DNA of 64,000 nucleotides from Mytilus galloprovincialis (Eukaryota; Mollusca; Bivalvia; Mytilida; Mytilidae), in the NCBI RefSeq assembly GCF_965363235.1, contig NC_134844.1, forward strand, positions 94,450,664 through 94,514,663. The letters run 5' to 3'. The translations under genes were made by a program, and so were the position numbers. Each line of letters opens with the position of its first letter. Position 1 is the first letter of the stretch. The notes under the pieces are model-generated. The model saw only the letters and a program-made list of their open reading frames with translations. It did not search any database and was not told where the DNA came from. This document shows positions 32,220-45,107 of the stretch, in pieces.

Positions 32220-32340
32220 CTGCCATGGCTGTTTTATTAAAATTTTGTGGTCCTGACTAGTATTTCTATTGCAAAATTTCGATGGTCACAACGTTCGGGC
32301 CACTTTTCAAAAACTTCCATTGTATATACATTTTTGTAGT

Positions 32341-32477
32341 TAGACAATATACGTATAGTGTCTTGAAATATGAAATTTATTTGTATGAGGCTTAGAAACG
32401 GGAAAGTGCGAGGTTCTACCGAGCATTTTCCCGTTTCGTGCCGAATATTTCAAGACACTATACGTATATTGTTTTTA
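32341..32477. mobile_element. Hairpin MITE, ATATACGTATAGTGTCTTG arms
   Basis: Arms of about 32 nt (ACAATATACGTATAGTGTCT against its complement at about 32448-32477), with an inner inverted pair AAACGGGAAA / TTTCCCGTTT. About 137 bp, no ORF. Confidence 0.75.
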
Positions 32478-32999
32478 TACTGAAATCGATAAAAAAAATA
32501 ATAAAAATATGAAACAAATATTATTAAAAAAAAGTATTTGGAATTTCCCCCTTGGGGTACCATTTTGGGGTATTTCCCTATGAGCGTAGTCTGGGCGGTA
32601 AGCATTGACAATTTAAGGAATTAGAAAGGGAAAATGAATTTAATTAATAACAAATGATAAACATGGTATATAAATTACCAATTTGAAGACATAACAGGTT
32701 TAAATTCATAAAAGTTTGACCATTGTTACTACACGTTGTCATGGTTGTAACGTGACGTTGTAAGTAGGCGGGGCTTATATAGGTGAGTTGAGGTCATTGA
32801 CGTATAAAGCTAACGTTTATACGTATAGCTTTATCTGTATAGTAAAATAGCTGATTGCAGTATAAATATAGATATATATGCAAGTACATTGTATACCTTT
32901 TTTTTAAAAATAGGTTAGACTTTAAATGGTTTTACACTAGTCACTAATCGGGGCCCTTTATGGCTTTCTGTTCTGTTTGAGCCAAGGCTCTTTGTCGAA

Positions 33000-33780
33000 G
33001 ACCGTACTCTAACCTATAATGGTTTACATTTACAAAGTTTGACTTGGATGAAGAGTTGTCTCACAGGCACTCATACCACATCTTCTTATATCTATATACA
33101 ACGTAAACTAGACATTTCTCAGACTGTTTTTTTTTTAAATCCTTTGCCGCATGTTGTGTACTGTTTGATAACTCAATCAGGAAGAACAAGATCTATTTCA
33201 GTTCTAGTTGTTACATGCATTAGCTTTGAGCAAATTTCCAGTAATTGCAAAAAATTACTCTTATGTCGGTGCTTTGTGTCTATTGTCTTAAAATTAGTTT
33301 TTTGTGCGCCTTTTCTGTGCCTTTTATAGCTGACTATACGATGTATGCTTAGCTTATTGTTGAAGGCCGTACTGTGACTTATAGCTGTTGATTTCTGTGT
33401 CATTTTTTGTCTCTTGTGGAGAGTTGTCTCATTTGCAATCATACCACATCTTCGTTTTTATATCAACCAAGCCATATTCTTTATTTACCTGCCCAAGGTC
33501 AGGAGCCTGTTGTTAAGTGGTTGTCGTTGGTTCATGTCTCGACTCATATTTGATATTTTGTAAATTGTTTTGTTATGTATAATTAGACTGTTAGTTTTTT
33601 TCGTTTGAATTGTTTACATTTTCATGTCGGGCCTTTTATAGACGACTTTATAGTATCAGGTTTTTGTAATTGTTGAAGGCCTTACGATTGTCTATAATTG
33701 CTTACATCCACTTCATGTTTGAACTCCGGTGGATAGTTGCCTTATTTGCAATCACATTCCATCTCTTCGTTTTTATATTA
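33000..33780. repeat. Cluster of mussel dispersed repeat
   Basis: Three tandem-like copies ending GAGTTGTCTC...CATACCACATCTTC (33051-33090, 33418-33452 and, diverged, 33730-33775), each preceded by GAAGGCCGTAC- or GAAGACCGTAC-type sequence. Other copies lie near 39430, 39530, 40490, 44470 and 51000. Confidence 0.8.
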
Positions 33781-35780
33781 TATACCTGACTTCTAAACTC
33801 GTGTTTTATGAACAAGCATGAAATATTTGTCACTGGGTGTTAAAATTGGCAACATACAATCAATCAATTTAAACTTGTGTTAAATAAGAGCCATTTTATA
33901 TTTATTTATTTGTTCGGGTGGTGGACAGAAGGATTTCATATATGAATATTGTTGCCTGGTAAGAGCTGAAAAATATACATGATTAGAGACAGATTGAAAT
34001 GAGTAATAATGCTCTCCCTTCCGTTCCCCATCCTTCATTTATAAATTTAAACTGACCACCACGGAATAGCCCAATAGTGTTGATAGTACATTAAACACTA
34101 ATCAATCAAAAACCCTTCCCTAGAATATCAAATAATTGTCCCTTTACACAGTTATTGTCCGTGTAGTTCTTATATTTATCCAGCTTATCGTCATGCCATA
34201 AAAAAACGTTTATTAACAGCTCACATTCTTATATATCTGCATTCATAAATTAATAATTTCATTTAGACTAAACGACGCCATGTTTGTTATGTGCCTCTAC
34301 CGTCTTAATAACCTTTTAAAAAAGAAGAGGTAAAAGAGAGCCATAAGATCTTCCAAATGCAAAAAAAAAAAAAACAGAACTAGACTTCTTCTGGCTCACT
34401 TCCGAAGAACAAAAAAAAAAAAAAACGCGACCCATTAATATGTTTTTAAAAACGACTTGCCCCTACCTTTTTTCCAAAAAATGGCATTATCAAATATATA
34501 AACAAAAAAATAAGGGGCGGGACCAAACCTATAGATAACATAATAAAGAAATGATATACAGATCGATTGATTTTTGGTTGCCTTATGTCCAGTGGCAAAT
34601 ATGTCACGCATGTTTAGGACAAATGTAATAGGGATCAAAGGATAAAGAATAGAGTGAAATGGTAAAATCTAAAAGATATAGAATTATAGAACGATCTTTG
34701 ATCTGAAACCCTCCCTACACACACACCACAACCATTGCTGCCAATATTCGCATATATACATCTCTATACAAATATCTAAATTTGACCCCCCCTCACTAAG
34801 ACACCGAGGTTTTTTATCCGCCCCTGTTATGTGTGTCTTAATATATACATTTTGTACGGGTCTAGATAATAGCTAAACGTACAATCATATAATTTGTTGG
34901 ATACCTATAATTATGTTATAATAATATACTGTATCACAAAATAAACTTGTATACCCCCTTCATTTCCAAATGCAGTATTGAAAAGTTAATCATTTAAAAG
35001 TCCTGAAGATAAAATATGTTTTGAAATATGCTCTGCATAATTATTTAAGCAATGACATATAGTAAATATTGAACTTCTGTGGGGCTTGAAAAAAGTCTAT
35101 TTAAGGGATTCGGAGATGAGAACAGTAAAAAAAGCTCAGCAACGAATCATAAATGTAAAATGATTTGCGGCATAATACATGAGAGCACATATTATAGATA
35201 GTATTAAATATGAAGTTCACGCCTCATACAGTGAAGTCCTATGTCACAGGACTATTGTTGTAACATGGGTTAGCAACTGGTTCCAATTTATCCTGAATTG
35301 TTCCGGAGTATAACATCTTATGTCTCTCCTTGTCACGGGGTCTCTGGCAGTTCTGCTGTTGTAATTGGGTGATTTTTTTTTCTTCATGTAGCAAAAAAGA
35401 GGTGACTTAGTTCAAATAATTATAGCGTCCTGGAAGGCTTTTTAGTCTTTGTTCATGTTTGCTCACCTGCAACGTCTCTGAGGATCAAGAAAAGTAAAAA
35501 CAAAAATTATATACATCGAATCATACATGTAGCACAACAGAACGTCATGATAACATGTATCTGGACTTAGACAGGGATGGGGACTTGCTATGTATATATA
35601 TTTTTTTTTATTTCAATCTGAAGACTGTAGGGGAGTTTCTTCAGAAAGAGTTTTATTGGAGATGTTTTTGCAATGCACGCAGGCATCTGTTTCTATCCAT
35701 GAAGAAGTTGTGTGTCAAATTAATTATTATTACTTGTCACTCGCATTTTTTGCTCTGCCTGGCCATTCTTGGCATTAATT
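33781..35780. other. Interior of foldback element, no gene seen
   Basis: AT-rich; holds a dispersed motif near 34570-34625 (CCAGTGGCAAATATGTCACG) related to copies near 38150, 44990 and 61650. No ORF worth calling. Confidence 0.55.
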
Positions 35781-36589
35781 GTCAGTGCACGAACTCGCAC
35801 GAACGCCAAATTTTAGTTAGATGGGCGATATTCTGAGGCTGACGCGTTTTTTTTTAATTCTTGGTCACTCAAGTTTGGAAAGAAAGGGGAGAAAATCCAA
35901 ATAAATACCGACCAATCACAAACGTTGTTGCAAATTTGACCTTAACGCGTCAAAGAATTTCCCATGATGCAATTATTGCATATAAATAAAAAAAAACTGT
36001 TATACCAATTGAATAAAAAATATTGCATGCAAATGATTTTTTTATACCAATTGAATAAAAAATATAATTTTGCATTTGAATGAAAATTATACCATTTGAA
36101 TGAAAAATTATACCATTTGAACGAAAATTATACCAGTTGAATAAAAAATATTGCATCTAAATGAAAAATAAAACCATTGAAATGAAAAATTTTACCATTT
36201 AAATAAAAAAAAATGGCATCTAAATGAAAAAATATACCATTCAAATGAAAAAATGTACCATCCAAATGAAAAAATATTGCATTTGAATGAAGAAATATAT
36301 CAATTAAATATAAAATATTGCATTTAAATGAAAAATATCGAATTTTTGCAACCAATACCATGCCATAAAGGCGTAGAAATATCTGAATTTGTGGTTTTTG
36401 AGCAAGTGTAAAATCATTTCTTCCCCGGACTAATGCTATACCGACCAGAAATTAAAAAAATTACGACACTATAGAGACAAAAGTCAATAATTTCCGTCAG
36501 TTCTACAGGTTTAAAGAAAGTAAGACAACATTAAAACATGAGGGAAAATACAAAAACTATGACATCTTGTGTTTTAGAAATTGAAATTA

Positions 36590-36869
36590 AAGTTAAGTTA
36601 GTTAAGTTAAGTTATTTAATATTATAAAGTTAAGTTAAGTTAAGTTATTTAATATTATAAAGTTAAGTTAAGTTAAGTTATTTAATATTATATAAATCAA
36701 CCGTCGTTGCACGGGATTCGAACAGTTAAGTTAAGTTAAGTTATTTAATATTATAAAGTTAAGTTAAGTTAAGTTATTTCATATTATATTAATCAACCGT
36801 CGTTGCACGGGATTCGAACAGTTTAGTTCAGTTAAGTTATTTAATATTATAAAGTTAAGTTAAGTTAGG
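36590..36869. repeat. GTTAA tandem repeat with SINE-end pieces
   Basis: Units of AAGTTAAGTTAAGTTATTTA with ATATTATA. Twice they are interrupted by AATCAACCGTCGTTGCACGG plus GATTCGAACAG, which matches the tRNA-like end of the SINE at 57300. Confidence 0.8.
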
Positions 36870-37370
36870 AGCGAAAACAGTGACAAAATCCTGTAGGATA
36901 TTTTTTTCTCCCATAGGATTTTTAAAAATCCTACAGGATTTTGAGAAATCCTATAGGATAAAGTCATAATCCCGTAGGATATTTTAAATATCCTATGGGA
37001 TATATAAATCCTATCGGATTTATTTATCCTATAGGAAAATTTATCTCCTATGGGATTAAATTAATATCCTATGGGATTTAAAATCCTGTAGGATTTTCAA
37101 AAAAAGTGTTAAATCCGATAGGATTTTTTTATCCTATAGGATTATCATGAAAGACTTTTTGACAGAAACTAATGTCCCTTAGGATATTTTTTTCTCCTAA
37201 GGGATTTATTTTGTCCGGTGGGATGTTTTTTCTCCCATGGGATATTTTTTTCTCCTACCGGATTTTTTTCTCTCCCTTAGGATAAATTTTGTCCTGTAAG
37301 ATATTTTGTTTTCCCTTAGGATTAACTTTGTCCTATAGGATTATTTTTTCTCCCATAGGATTAAATTTTG
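36870..37370. repeat. Array of variable-core palindromes (copy 1)
   Basis: At least 20 short units of the form (A)TCC-N4-GGA(T), spaced about 15-30 bp by A/T tracts: CCTATAGG, CCTGTAGG, CCTACAGG, CCCATAGG, CCTATGGG, CCTATCGG, CCGATAGG, CCCATGGG, CCTAAGGG, CCGGTGGG, CCTACCGG. The CC..GG frame stays while the four core bases change. The left end GCGAAAACAGTGACA is mirrored at the right end of copy 2. Confidence 0.85.
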
Positions 37371-38015
37371 ATACGTTTTGTCATCTAAGATGGATTCGTC
37401 AGTTTTGTTGGTATCTTACAAACGTTAACAATTGTTGCTACATAGATATTGATCACTACGTAGCTACGATATTGAACTCAACCTTTGTATTTAGCCTAGC
37501 TGCTACATAGATATTGATACCAGGGATCAGTTCAATATCGTAGCAGCTACGTAGCGACTATGTAGCTGCTATCAAAATCTAAGTAATAACTAGTCTATAG
37601 CTACACGTTCAATAGTCAATATCTACGTAGCACTACGTAGCTGCTACGATATTGAACGCGCCCCAGGGTTGGTTCAATATCGTAGCAGCTACGTAGCGGC
37701 TACGTAGCTGCTATCAATATTTATGTAACAACTAGTCTATAGCTACACATTCAATAGTCAAAATCTACGTAGCACTTCGTAGCTGCTACGATATTGAACT
37801 CGACCCATCTACGTAACCGCTACGATATTGAACACGACCTTGGGTTGTGTTCAATATCTTATCGGCTATATAGGGCTATGTAGATTTATGACTTTTGAAC
37901 GGGTGGCTAGCCTAGCTGCTACATAGATATTAATAGCAGCTAAGCTAGCTTCTCGTTCAATAGTCATAAATTTACGTCGCACTACGTAGCTGCTACGATA
38001 TTGAACGCAATCCTG
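37371..38015. repeat. TACGTAGC-rich repeat with ATTGAAC ends
   Basis: Two direct copies of about 143 bp (about 37526-37668 and 37670-37806), plus partial ones on each side. Each begins GTTCAATATCGTAGCAGCTA and ends as its complement, so each unit is itself an inverted-repeat element. Confidence 0.85.
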
Positions 38016-40684
38016 AAAAGGGTCGTTATAGTTTCAATAATTATCGAAACGGATACATGGAAATATTACTTTATAGGATTGTGCAAATCTTGCCTTCGTA
38101 TATGGTTTTCATGATATTAATTATTAATGAGTCTGTTTAATAAATGTTGTTTGTTTTACGTCCTGTGGCAAATATTACATGTATGTTCATAACGAGAACA
38201 CAATAGGTAGGCTTTTCATAGCAAATATAAAAGGTCGACTGAGAGAATGGACATGGAACTTGGAATGGTAATGCAAAATGAGGATATATTGAATAAAAAA
38301 CAGAGCTGCCTCAATTAATTGTGCAAGAGTACCAAATGTGCAGAAGTCTTCCGTGCATGAAATCTATGCTTAAATCGACCATCGTTTTTCAAGTACAGTT
38401 TTTAATAATATCAACTGGTTAAATGCATTTTGATGGCTTAAATAAAAGGGAGAGTTCTTTTAGATTGGATTATTTATAGCACTTTAGTTTTTTTGGTATG
38501 ATACTATATTTCAGATTTCTCTTGGTTATGTTTTTGCACTTAGTGCGGGAAATCGTGGGTTCAAATCCCGGCCTGGTCAATCCAAATACGTCAACATTTA
38601 AAATTGCTGTTCCTCCGCTAAGCAAGTGGAATTAATAATTTAATTACACCTCTCCTCCATTACATGATATATCTGTAAAAAAAAGACTGGTATGCTCGAG
38701 TGGCTAAATGATGTCCAAATGCGGAGTGTTACCTTGTGAACTAGCACGTTAAAAATCTTTCTCGACACTATCAGTCTAGAACAGGGTTCATATTCAGTAT
38801 AACATTTGGAACTTGAATTTGTCTCTGGACAGGTCTGGATATAAGGCATATTTAACGTTCATTATATATCTACTAAATCGTTAATAAATAGAGAAGTATT
38901 TTCCTTGTACTGATTTTTATTTCATGTACTTGGTTTGATTTCCACGAATTGATATTATAAAAATGGTATGGTTAAACTTTTCACAAAATATGTATGTGCC
39001 TTTTGTGATATTTTTAATGGCAGGTAATATGAAATTAGCTCCTTACTTTATTTATACATGGAACGTTTTTGTTTGGCTTGATAAGGTGTATAGGGATCTC
39101 TCTATAATAAAAAAAAAACCAAAAGACTGTAAAAAAAACTTTCAATATCTTGATTGTCTGTGTTCTTGGGTTGTTGTCTCATCGATATTTACTCTTAATC
39201 CCTTTTTTCGAACCCAAAGGGTAGACTTGAGCACAGAAATATTGTCCACTCTTTACTTCATCAGCTCGACTTTCGACTTAACCTTGCTGAAAAAGTAAAG
39301 CCCCCCCCCCCTATTCCTACCAACGTGAAAATTAGTTAACAGACTAAGATGGCGACTACGATGCTTTATGCTGTTGTTTTTTAATCGCTGCCTATTGCAG
39401 CTATCATTCCCGGTTTTGGACAGAATAAAAAGTAGATGTGGTTCGATTGTGAATGAGACAACTTCAAACTATTGCTTTCCACCAAGGTCCACATGAAGCT
39501 GATGAACGCAAATTTATATAAAAAAAAGAAGATGTGGTATGATTGCCAAAGAGACGAATGACATAGAAATTAACAACTATACATGTAGTTCACCTTACGG
39601 CTTCCCACAATGAGCAAAGCTTTTGTATCTAATTTTATTTTATATGATTAATGTATTGCCTTGTGTCGTTTCTTTTGTTTACTAGTATATTGAATGTCTC
39701 TGGTGGTATGAATCTTACTTCATGAAATTTAAAATTATACCCTTTTTCAATAATAGGCTACCGCAATAAAGATATAAGCTTAATAAAATAATTATTTCAG
39801 ATTTTCACTCGTTCAGGAAATGTCATACGGGACAAGAATGAGTTTTAATGGCGAAAAATATTTTTTAAACAAATGTGCATGTGTAAGCTGTTTTGTGATG
39901 TTCTATTCTATCAGGAGTTACAGAAAAGGGGGAATAAAAACAATTATGCCAAAAAACAGTTTAACTTGCGAAGCTTTCTTTGGTATTCAATGTTACAAAA
40001 ATAGTTATTCTTTTGTAGATTTAGAACTTTGAACACAATTAAAAAAATGTCTATTGAAATTGGTAGATGGCAAAATAGTTAAAGAGAACATTTTATTTAT
40101 TATATATACTTTATGTAAAATTAGGTGAAATTGAGGACGAGTTTCATTATAAAGTTGAAACAAAACGAAAAGTGTATTTAACGTTTTTTGTAAATAGCTT
40201 CTCAAATATTGAATTGATTTTATCAAAACAAAAAGTATAAGATCAAAAATTAAATTTTCTATCAAGATTCTTTATTTCTTATAAAACCAAGTTTAATGGT
40301 ACAAGGAACGATATTTTTACATATAATAACATACAGATTTTGCGCATGACAAGTTTGCACAAAACGAGCAACAAGAATGAGAGATTGGGGATCAACCTGG
40401 AGAACATACGTCTATATTGATATTTCTAATTAATTTACACAAATTTTTCAATACACGAATATTTTTTGAAATAAATAAAGTGCCGAATGCATATCTATAC
40501 CACATCTTCCTATATCTCACACTCACACCACATCTTCCTATATCTATAACTTGCCTTGGGTATACTTTTTATGTCCCTATTCGTACAGGAAGTCCTGTGT
40601 TGTTATTTAGACGTACCGATCCACAATATCTGACACACATTTGCAAAACAGGTCATTTGTAATATAAGCTGGAAAAATTTCATA
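38016..40684. other. No gene seen; scattered repeats
   Basis: Contains a partial tRNA-like B box near 38560-38575 (GGGTTCAAATCCCGG) and dispersed mussel motifs near 38145-38210, 39432-39556 and 40490-40550. A C-run lies at 39301-39310. ORFs at 38963-39298, 39820-40032 and 40005-40265 match nothing recognisable. Confidence 0.5.
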
Positions 40685-40702
40685 GTTTTAGAATAAAGCG
40701 GA

Positions 40703-43473
40703 CCACTTCACAAACAACTCAGCCATTGCCAGTGACCATCACCCCAAGTTCTCTGATGCAGGCATATTTCACAGCGACTCCGCAACCAGCTACAGTGCAG
40801 GCCACTTCACAGACAACTCAGCCATTGCCAGTGACCATCACCCCAAGTTCTCTGATGCAGGCATATTTCACAGCGACTCCGCAACCAGCTGCAGTACAGG
40901 CCACTTCACACTCAAATCAGCCATTGCCAGTGACCAGCACCTTAAGTTCTATGGTACAGCCCAATTCACAGTCATTGTCACTTCAGCCGTTGCCAGTGAC
41001 CATCACCCCAAGTTATGTCACGCAGCCATATTTAACAGGGAATTCACAACCAGCTGTAGTACAGGCCACTTCACAGTCAACTCAGCCATTGCCGGTGATC
41101 AGCACCCCAAACTCTTTGGTACTTCCCAGTTCACAGAAAACTCAGCCATTGCCGGTGACCATCAGTCCAAGTTCTCTTTGGCAGCCATACTTAACAGAGA
41201 CTGTAGCTCCGCAATCAACGGTTTTACAGTCAACATCACAGTTAGCGCAGCAAGTACCAGTGCCAATCAATCCAAGTACCATGGAGAAGGACGACATACC
41301 AACTTCGGACCATTCAAGAGTTCTAGAAGCACCATCCAGCCCTCCTCCCAATGTCGAGGGGTATGATCCAGAGAGGCCGTGGATGGATGGGGACAAGAGA
41401 CGGGTGGAATTTCGCGAAGAAATTGATTTCTACCCTCCTAGAAGAATTCAGATGACAGCCACAGGTAGAGGGAGGCTGTATGACTGGAGCCACCTGGGAG
41501 TCCCCACTCAAGAGACATTAAATGACCCAAGGTTCCAGTTATGCTGCCCCCCATCAAGCTACCTGTCGGGCGAAGATGCTGAATTGATAAGGAGAATTCG
41601 ATCAAGGGCTAGGACAGCAGAGATTGATGCCCGTGTCGTACCTGACGGATACCTTGGATTACTGAAGGAAGAGAAGGCCTTGCTTCCAGATGGCACCGTA
41701 TATATACTTAAAAGTACATGGATACCCGACCCGTCAGTAACAAGAAGACGAAATACAGCAACTCAGACAGAAGAAGATACCAACGAACATGAAACAGTAA
41801 TAGAGAACAGAGAAATCAGAGACAATGGGGTCCAGGCGACAGTCATCACAGAAGACACCAGTACACAGTGCAACATATTACAAGAACTTCTTTTTAGATT
41901 ATAATAATTGTATTAAGGAAATTATTTTTAGTTTGTAATATAATTTTATTGTTAATATATAGGGTATTTTAAAAGACATGAAACATATAGATGAAATTTC
42001 TTAGATAAAGATAAAGTATTCATGTTCGAGGACGAACAGTTTTTTTCAAAGGTGGGGGTAATGTTACGGATTTGTAATTCTAACTTATTCATGTTTGATC
42101 ATGTCTTTTGTGGGTCACGTTCTTTATATTGTGTAATGAAATGTAAATACTATTATAGATGGAAAGGCAAATGATACGGGAAATGGGGACAAATCCAAAG
42201 ACTATATATTTTTTTAATTGTATGATGTATGTGACAAGTGTAGAATTTACCATTTTAATGTACGAGTTGTACATTTAACTTACAGTCAAGTAAAACTAAC
42301 GTGATTCTCTGGTTCCTTGTTGTAGTTATACCGGTATCAACGATCATAAGTCTCCGAGACATGTAGCTTTTATCCCTTTTTATTAACGGGTCACTTCAAC
42401 CCTGGGGGCCGCCATTGTTTATTTACAAAGTCCTTATAAAAGTCCCCGTATGTTTACAGTGCAGTTTGTGTCGTGACGTCATTTGACGTTAGAAACGTCA
42501 AAAGTGTGTCCAAATCGTGTCCAAAGTGTGTCGTGTACTATAAATTCATGCGCGACATTCTCTCTTATTCAGTCTTGTTCCTCCTGGGCAGCCATATTGT
42601 TAAATTATAAACAAACTAGCAGAAATAGAGAATTTATATATATCCAGTTATTTCGTTAAGGTTAGGTTCTAATAATTTAGGATTTTGAGGATTATTGCTA
42701 ATATTTATTCTAGATCTTTTTATTATAAAGGCTTATTAGGATCACGCTAGCTAAATAAGAAAGTTCATTGTGAATATTTATACAGTACCGCCGATTGCGG
42801 AACACCGCGGAAACCGTCATATTTAACTATAAACTGTTAAATATCTTCTACAATATTCCTTAAATATATTTAACTTAAGTGTTCAATTTATGCTAAAATG
42901 TGTAAGGATCTGTAAGGATTATATGCTTTGATTATTTATTAAGTACTTTTGGTTATTACCAGTCCACTTACCCATTTTGAACCAGAGCTACCCCAGCCCC
43001 AACCCCACTCCCCCCTTTTTGTAACTATCACAGGTACCAGAGAAGTAACCAGTTGTTATTGACTATATATTTCGTTCCTGTATAAAGTTGTAGCTATAAC
43101 AGAGTCTTGTTATAATATAGTTATTTGTTAAACTTATTGATTATATAAATCATATAAATATGTAATGCTGAATAACTCGTCAGTCTAACTTATTAAATTA
43201 TACATATTAAGTTCAAGATACGACTTGGTATTTATTGAAACGCCAACCCGCTATTTATACAGCTAGTTAGGCTACCCACCCCACCCCCGTTCTGCTATCG
43301 TTACCTATACAAACAAGACCACGGCGGCAGTTGAGCTGAATATTAATCGATTAGTGAGACAACTGTTTACCAGCAGTCCAATAGTATATATTGTCCTCCG
43401 CATAGCAGTCACAGTATCTGATATACCAGGCAACAGACAATAAAGAAACGCTACCAACCCTCGACCCGCTACA
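40703..43473 (+). mobile_element. Fossil LTR retroelement, 3' part with LTR
   Basis: The 3' part of an LTR retroelement, probably Ty3/Gypsy kin: the end of a coding region (40726-41904), a purine-rich tract AAAGGTGGGGG, then a single LTR of about 1.41 kb (42062-43473) running TGTTACGG to CTACA. The 5' LTR, gag and the enzyme genes are absent, so it is broken by loss of its 5' part. An 18-bp direct repeat, GTTTTAGAATAAAGCGGA, flanks it (40685-40702 and 43474-43491). With one LTR it cannot be dated by LTR divergence; the open frame suggests it is not very old. Confidence 0.7.
40726..41904 (+). CDS. Element-borne ORF with P/T/Q-rich repeats (392 aa)
   Basis: The first half is about six degenerate repeats of QPLPVTITPSSLMQAYFTAT with TPQPA.VQATSQ. 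The second half is a non-repeated region (PERPWMDGDKRRVEFREEID, GRGRLYDWSHLGVPTQETL, RIRSRARTAEIDARVVPDGY). It lies just upstream of the LTR and looks like a 3' coding portion of that element. Family and role unrecognised. The true 5' extent is outside the preserved part. Confidence 0.55.
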   Translation: MPVTITPSSLMQAYFTATPQPATVQATSQTTQPLPVTITPSSLMQAYFTATPQPAAVQATSHSNQPLPVTSTLSSMVQPNSQSLSLQPLPVTITPSYVTQPYLTGNSQPAVVQATSQSTQPLPVISTPNSLVLPSSQKTQPLPVTISPSSLWQPYLTETVAPQSTVLQSTSQLAQQVPVPINPSTMEKDDIPTSDHSRVLEAPSSPPPNVEGYDPERPWMDGDKRRVEFREEIDFYPPRRIQMTATGRGRLYDWSHLGVPTQETLNDPRFQLCCPPSSYLSGEDAELIRRIRSRARTAEIDARVVPDGYLGLLKEEKALLPDGTVYILKSTWIPDPSVTRRRNTATQTEEDTNEHETVIENREIRDNGVQATVITEDTSTQCNILQELLFRL

Positions 43474-43491
43474 GTTTTAGAATAAAGCGGA

Positions 43492-45098
43492 GCATCGCAA
43501 TTGCGTTAAAAATTAATATTTAATTTCCTACCAAAAGATATTGGTTTTTGTTTTCAATTCTTTCTCAAATTTAGATATAGAGTTGACACTGCAATGTTTT
43601 GTATCAGGTTTATTCCACTCAGGAACTATAGAAGGAATAAACGATTCAGGGAAAGCCTGCAAAATGGAACCACAAATCAAAATTTTTGTGTTTACTTTGC
43701 CTTTGTTTTATTTTGTTTCTAAGGAAATTGCTATGTAAGCTTCTTTGTTTATTTAAAGAAGCCAATTTTGAGATACAAAGTGAGAAACAAAGCTTTTGCG
43801 ATTTCATTTCCTTATTTACAACACTAGAGTTTACAGACTATCATTATACCTTGAGAGACATATGAGAGTATGTGGCGTCCGTGGGGTTCTTCAAATTCGA
43901 TTACAGAAGTAATATAGAAAAACTCCAAGGGGTAAATACTATATTACGTTTTTAAAAGAGAATATAAATCATAACTGTCTTCTATGAACGATAACTTTAA
44001 AACTGATGTCAATGCTTTTTTTTTTAACAATTCATCTTTATTCAACAATTGAAGATGAATACCATTTTATTGTATAATGTAATAAGCAGTGATGTAAGAA
44101 ATATAATTCACAATGTGCATGGGAGAACTAAATAATTTAGTTAACTTAATCATATGACTCTAAAGCCCGTTCTGTCATTATTAAGAGACGCTAAAGAACT
44201 GGACAACTGTGGAAATATAAGATTTTAAGATTTGGAAATAAATGAAATTGGTGTCACAAATGGTATGTCTGCTTGTATTTGATTTTTTTTTATAAATATA
44301 TATGATGCTCTTATACACAATTATTAATGGTTGTTTTACTTCGCTTAGTTATAGCATTTAACAAATAACTCTTCGTATTCTTATTTTCGGCATCAAATAA
44401 AATTTATAATGGAATATTTTTTAAAAGACAAGGAAAATGAAAAAAAAATATATACAACAAAAATAAGCAAAAGGAGATGTGGTATGGCTGTCAATGAAAC
44501 ACCTATCCACAAACGTTGAAATTGAAGTAGCTGTAAGAAATAAATAAGTCATATTTACAGTCTAAAAATGTGTTTAGCCGGGGCCTGAACATCCAATTAC
44601 ACATATCTATACTCGTAATGCATTTGTAAACAAGTTCGTACCCTAAATATGTTCCTCTCCTAAACATGTCGAGGAAAGTGTTTAACCCTATATGTATTTA
44701 ACCTGACCACATGTTAAAGATAAACATGTTTGGTACTGCCTCTTATAAATAAGTGAAACATTCTCAGTAAATCACATCAGAACTTAAATCAGACTAAAAC
44801 CTCACTTAAACTGAATATATTTGTTTTTGTAGAACAGGAGTTTAGTATCCCATAAAACATAAATCATTATATAGAGACCTAGGCAGCAAAGATAGTCATT
44901 AGAATCTTTTTGCATTTGCCTGTGTTCTATCCTTTTAAAAACCTTGCGGTGAGGCATGGTTTCTGACATCAGAAAAAAAAAGTGAAGTATAGGCCACTGG
45001 ACGTTAAGCAACCAAGTATTAAACCTCACCTTTCCGTGAAGTGTTTACAATTATTTGTATTTTTAAAATAAAAAAAAAAAAAAAGGAAAAACATTTCC
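43492..45098. other. No gene seen
   Basis: AT-rich. It includes a mussel dispersed motif at 44468-44510 (GGAGATGTGGTATGGCTGTC) and, near 44990-45010, the minus-strand form of a GGTTGCTTAACGTCCAGTGG repeat. Confidence 0.5.
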
Positions 45099-45107
45099 AA
45101 AAACCAG

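Larger units (their letters stand above)
31594..36366. mobile_element. Foldback-like element, 4.8 kb, 8-bp TSD
   Basis: Ends ATGGCATGGTATTGGTTGC (31594) and its complement (to 36366), flanked by AAAGGCGT at 31586-31593 and 36367-36374. The terminal inverted repeats are about 470-590 bp. Each begins with about ten 21-22 bp units of the type ATTTAAATGGTATAATTTTTC (alternating GGTATA and GCAATA) and continues with a unique part (CATCATGGGAAATTCTTTGA, AACAACGTTTGTGATTGGTC). The interior holds other repeats and no visible transposase, so it is non-autonomous. Confidence 0.85.

Noticed and set aside
41142-41511. Opposite-frame ORFs over the fossil element
   Set aside because: Shadows of the + strand 392-codon ORF.
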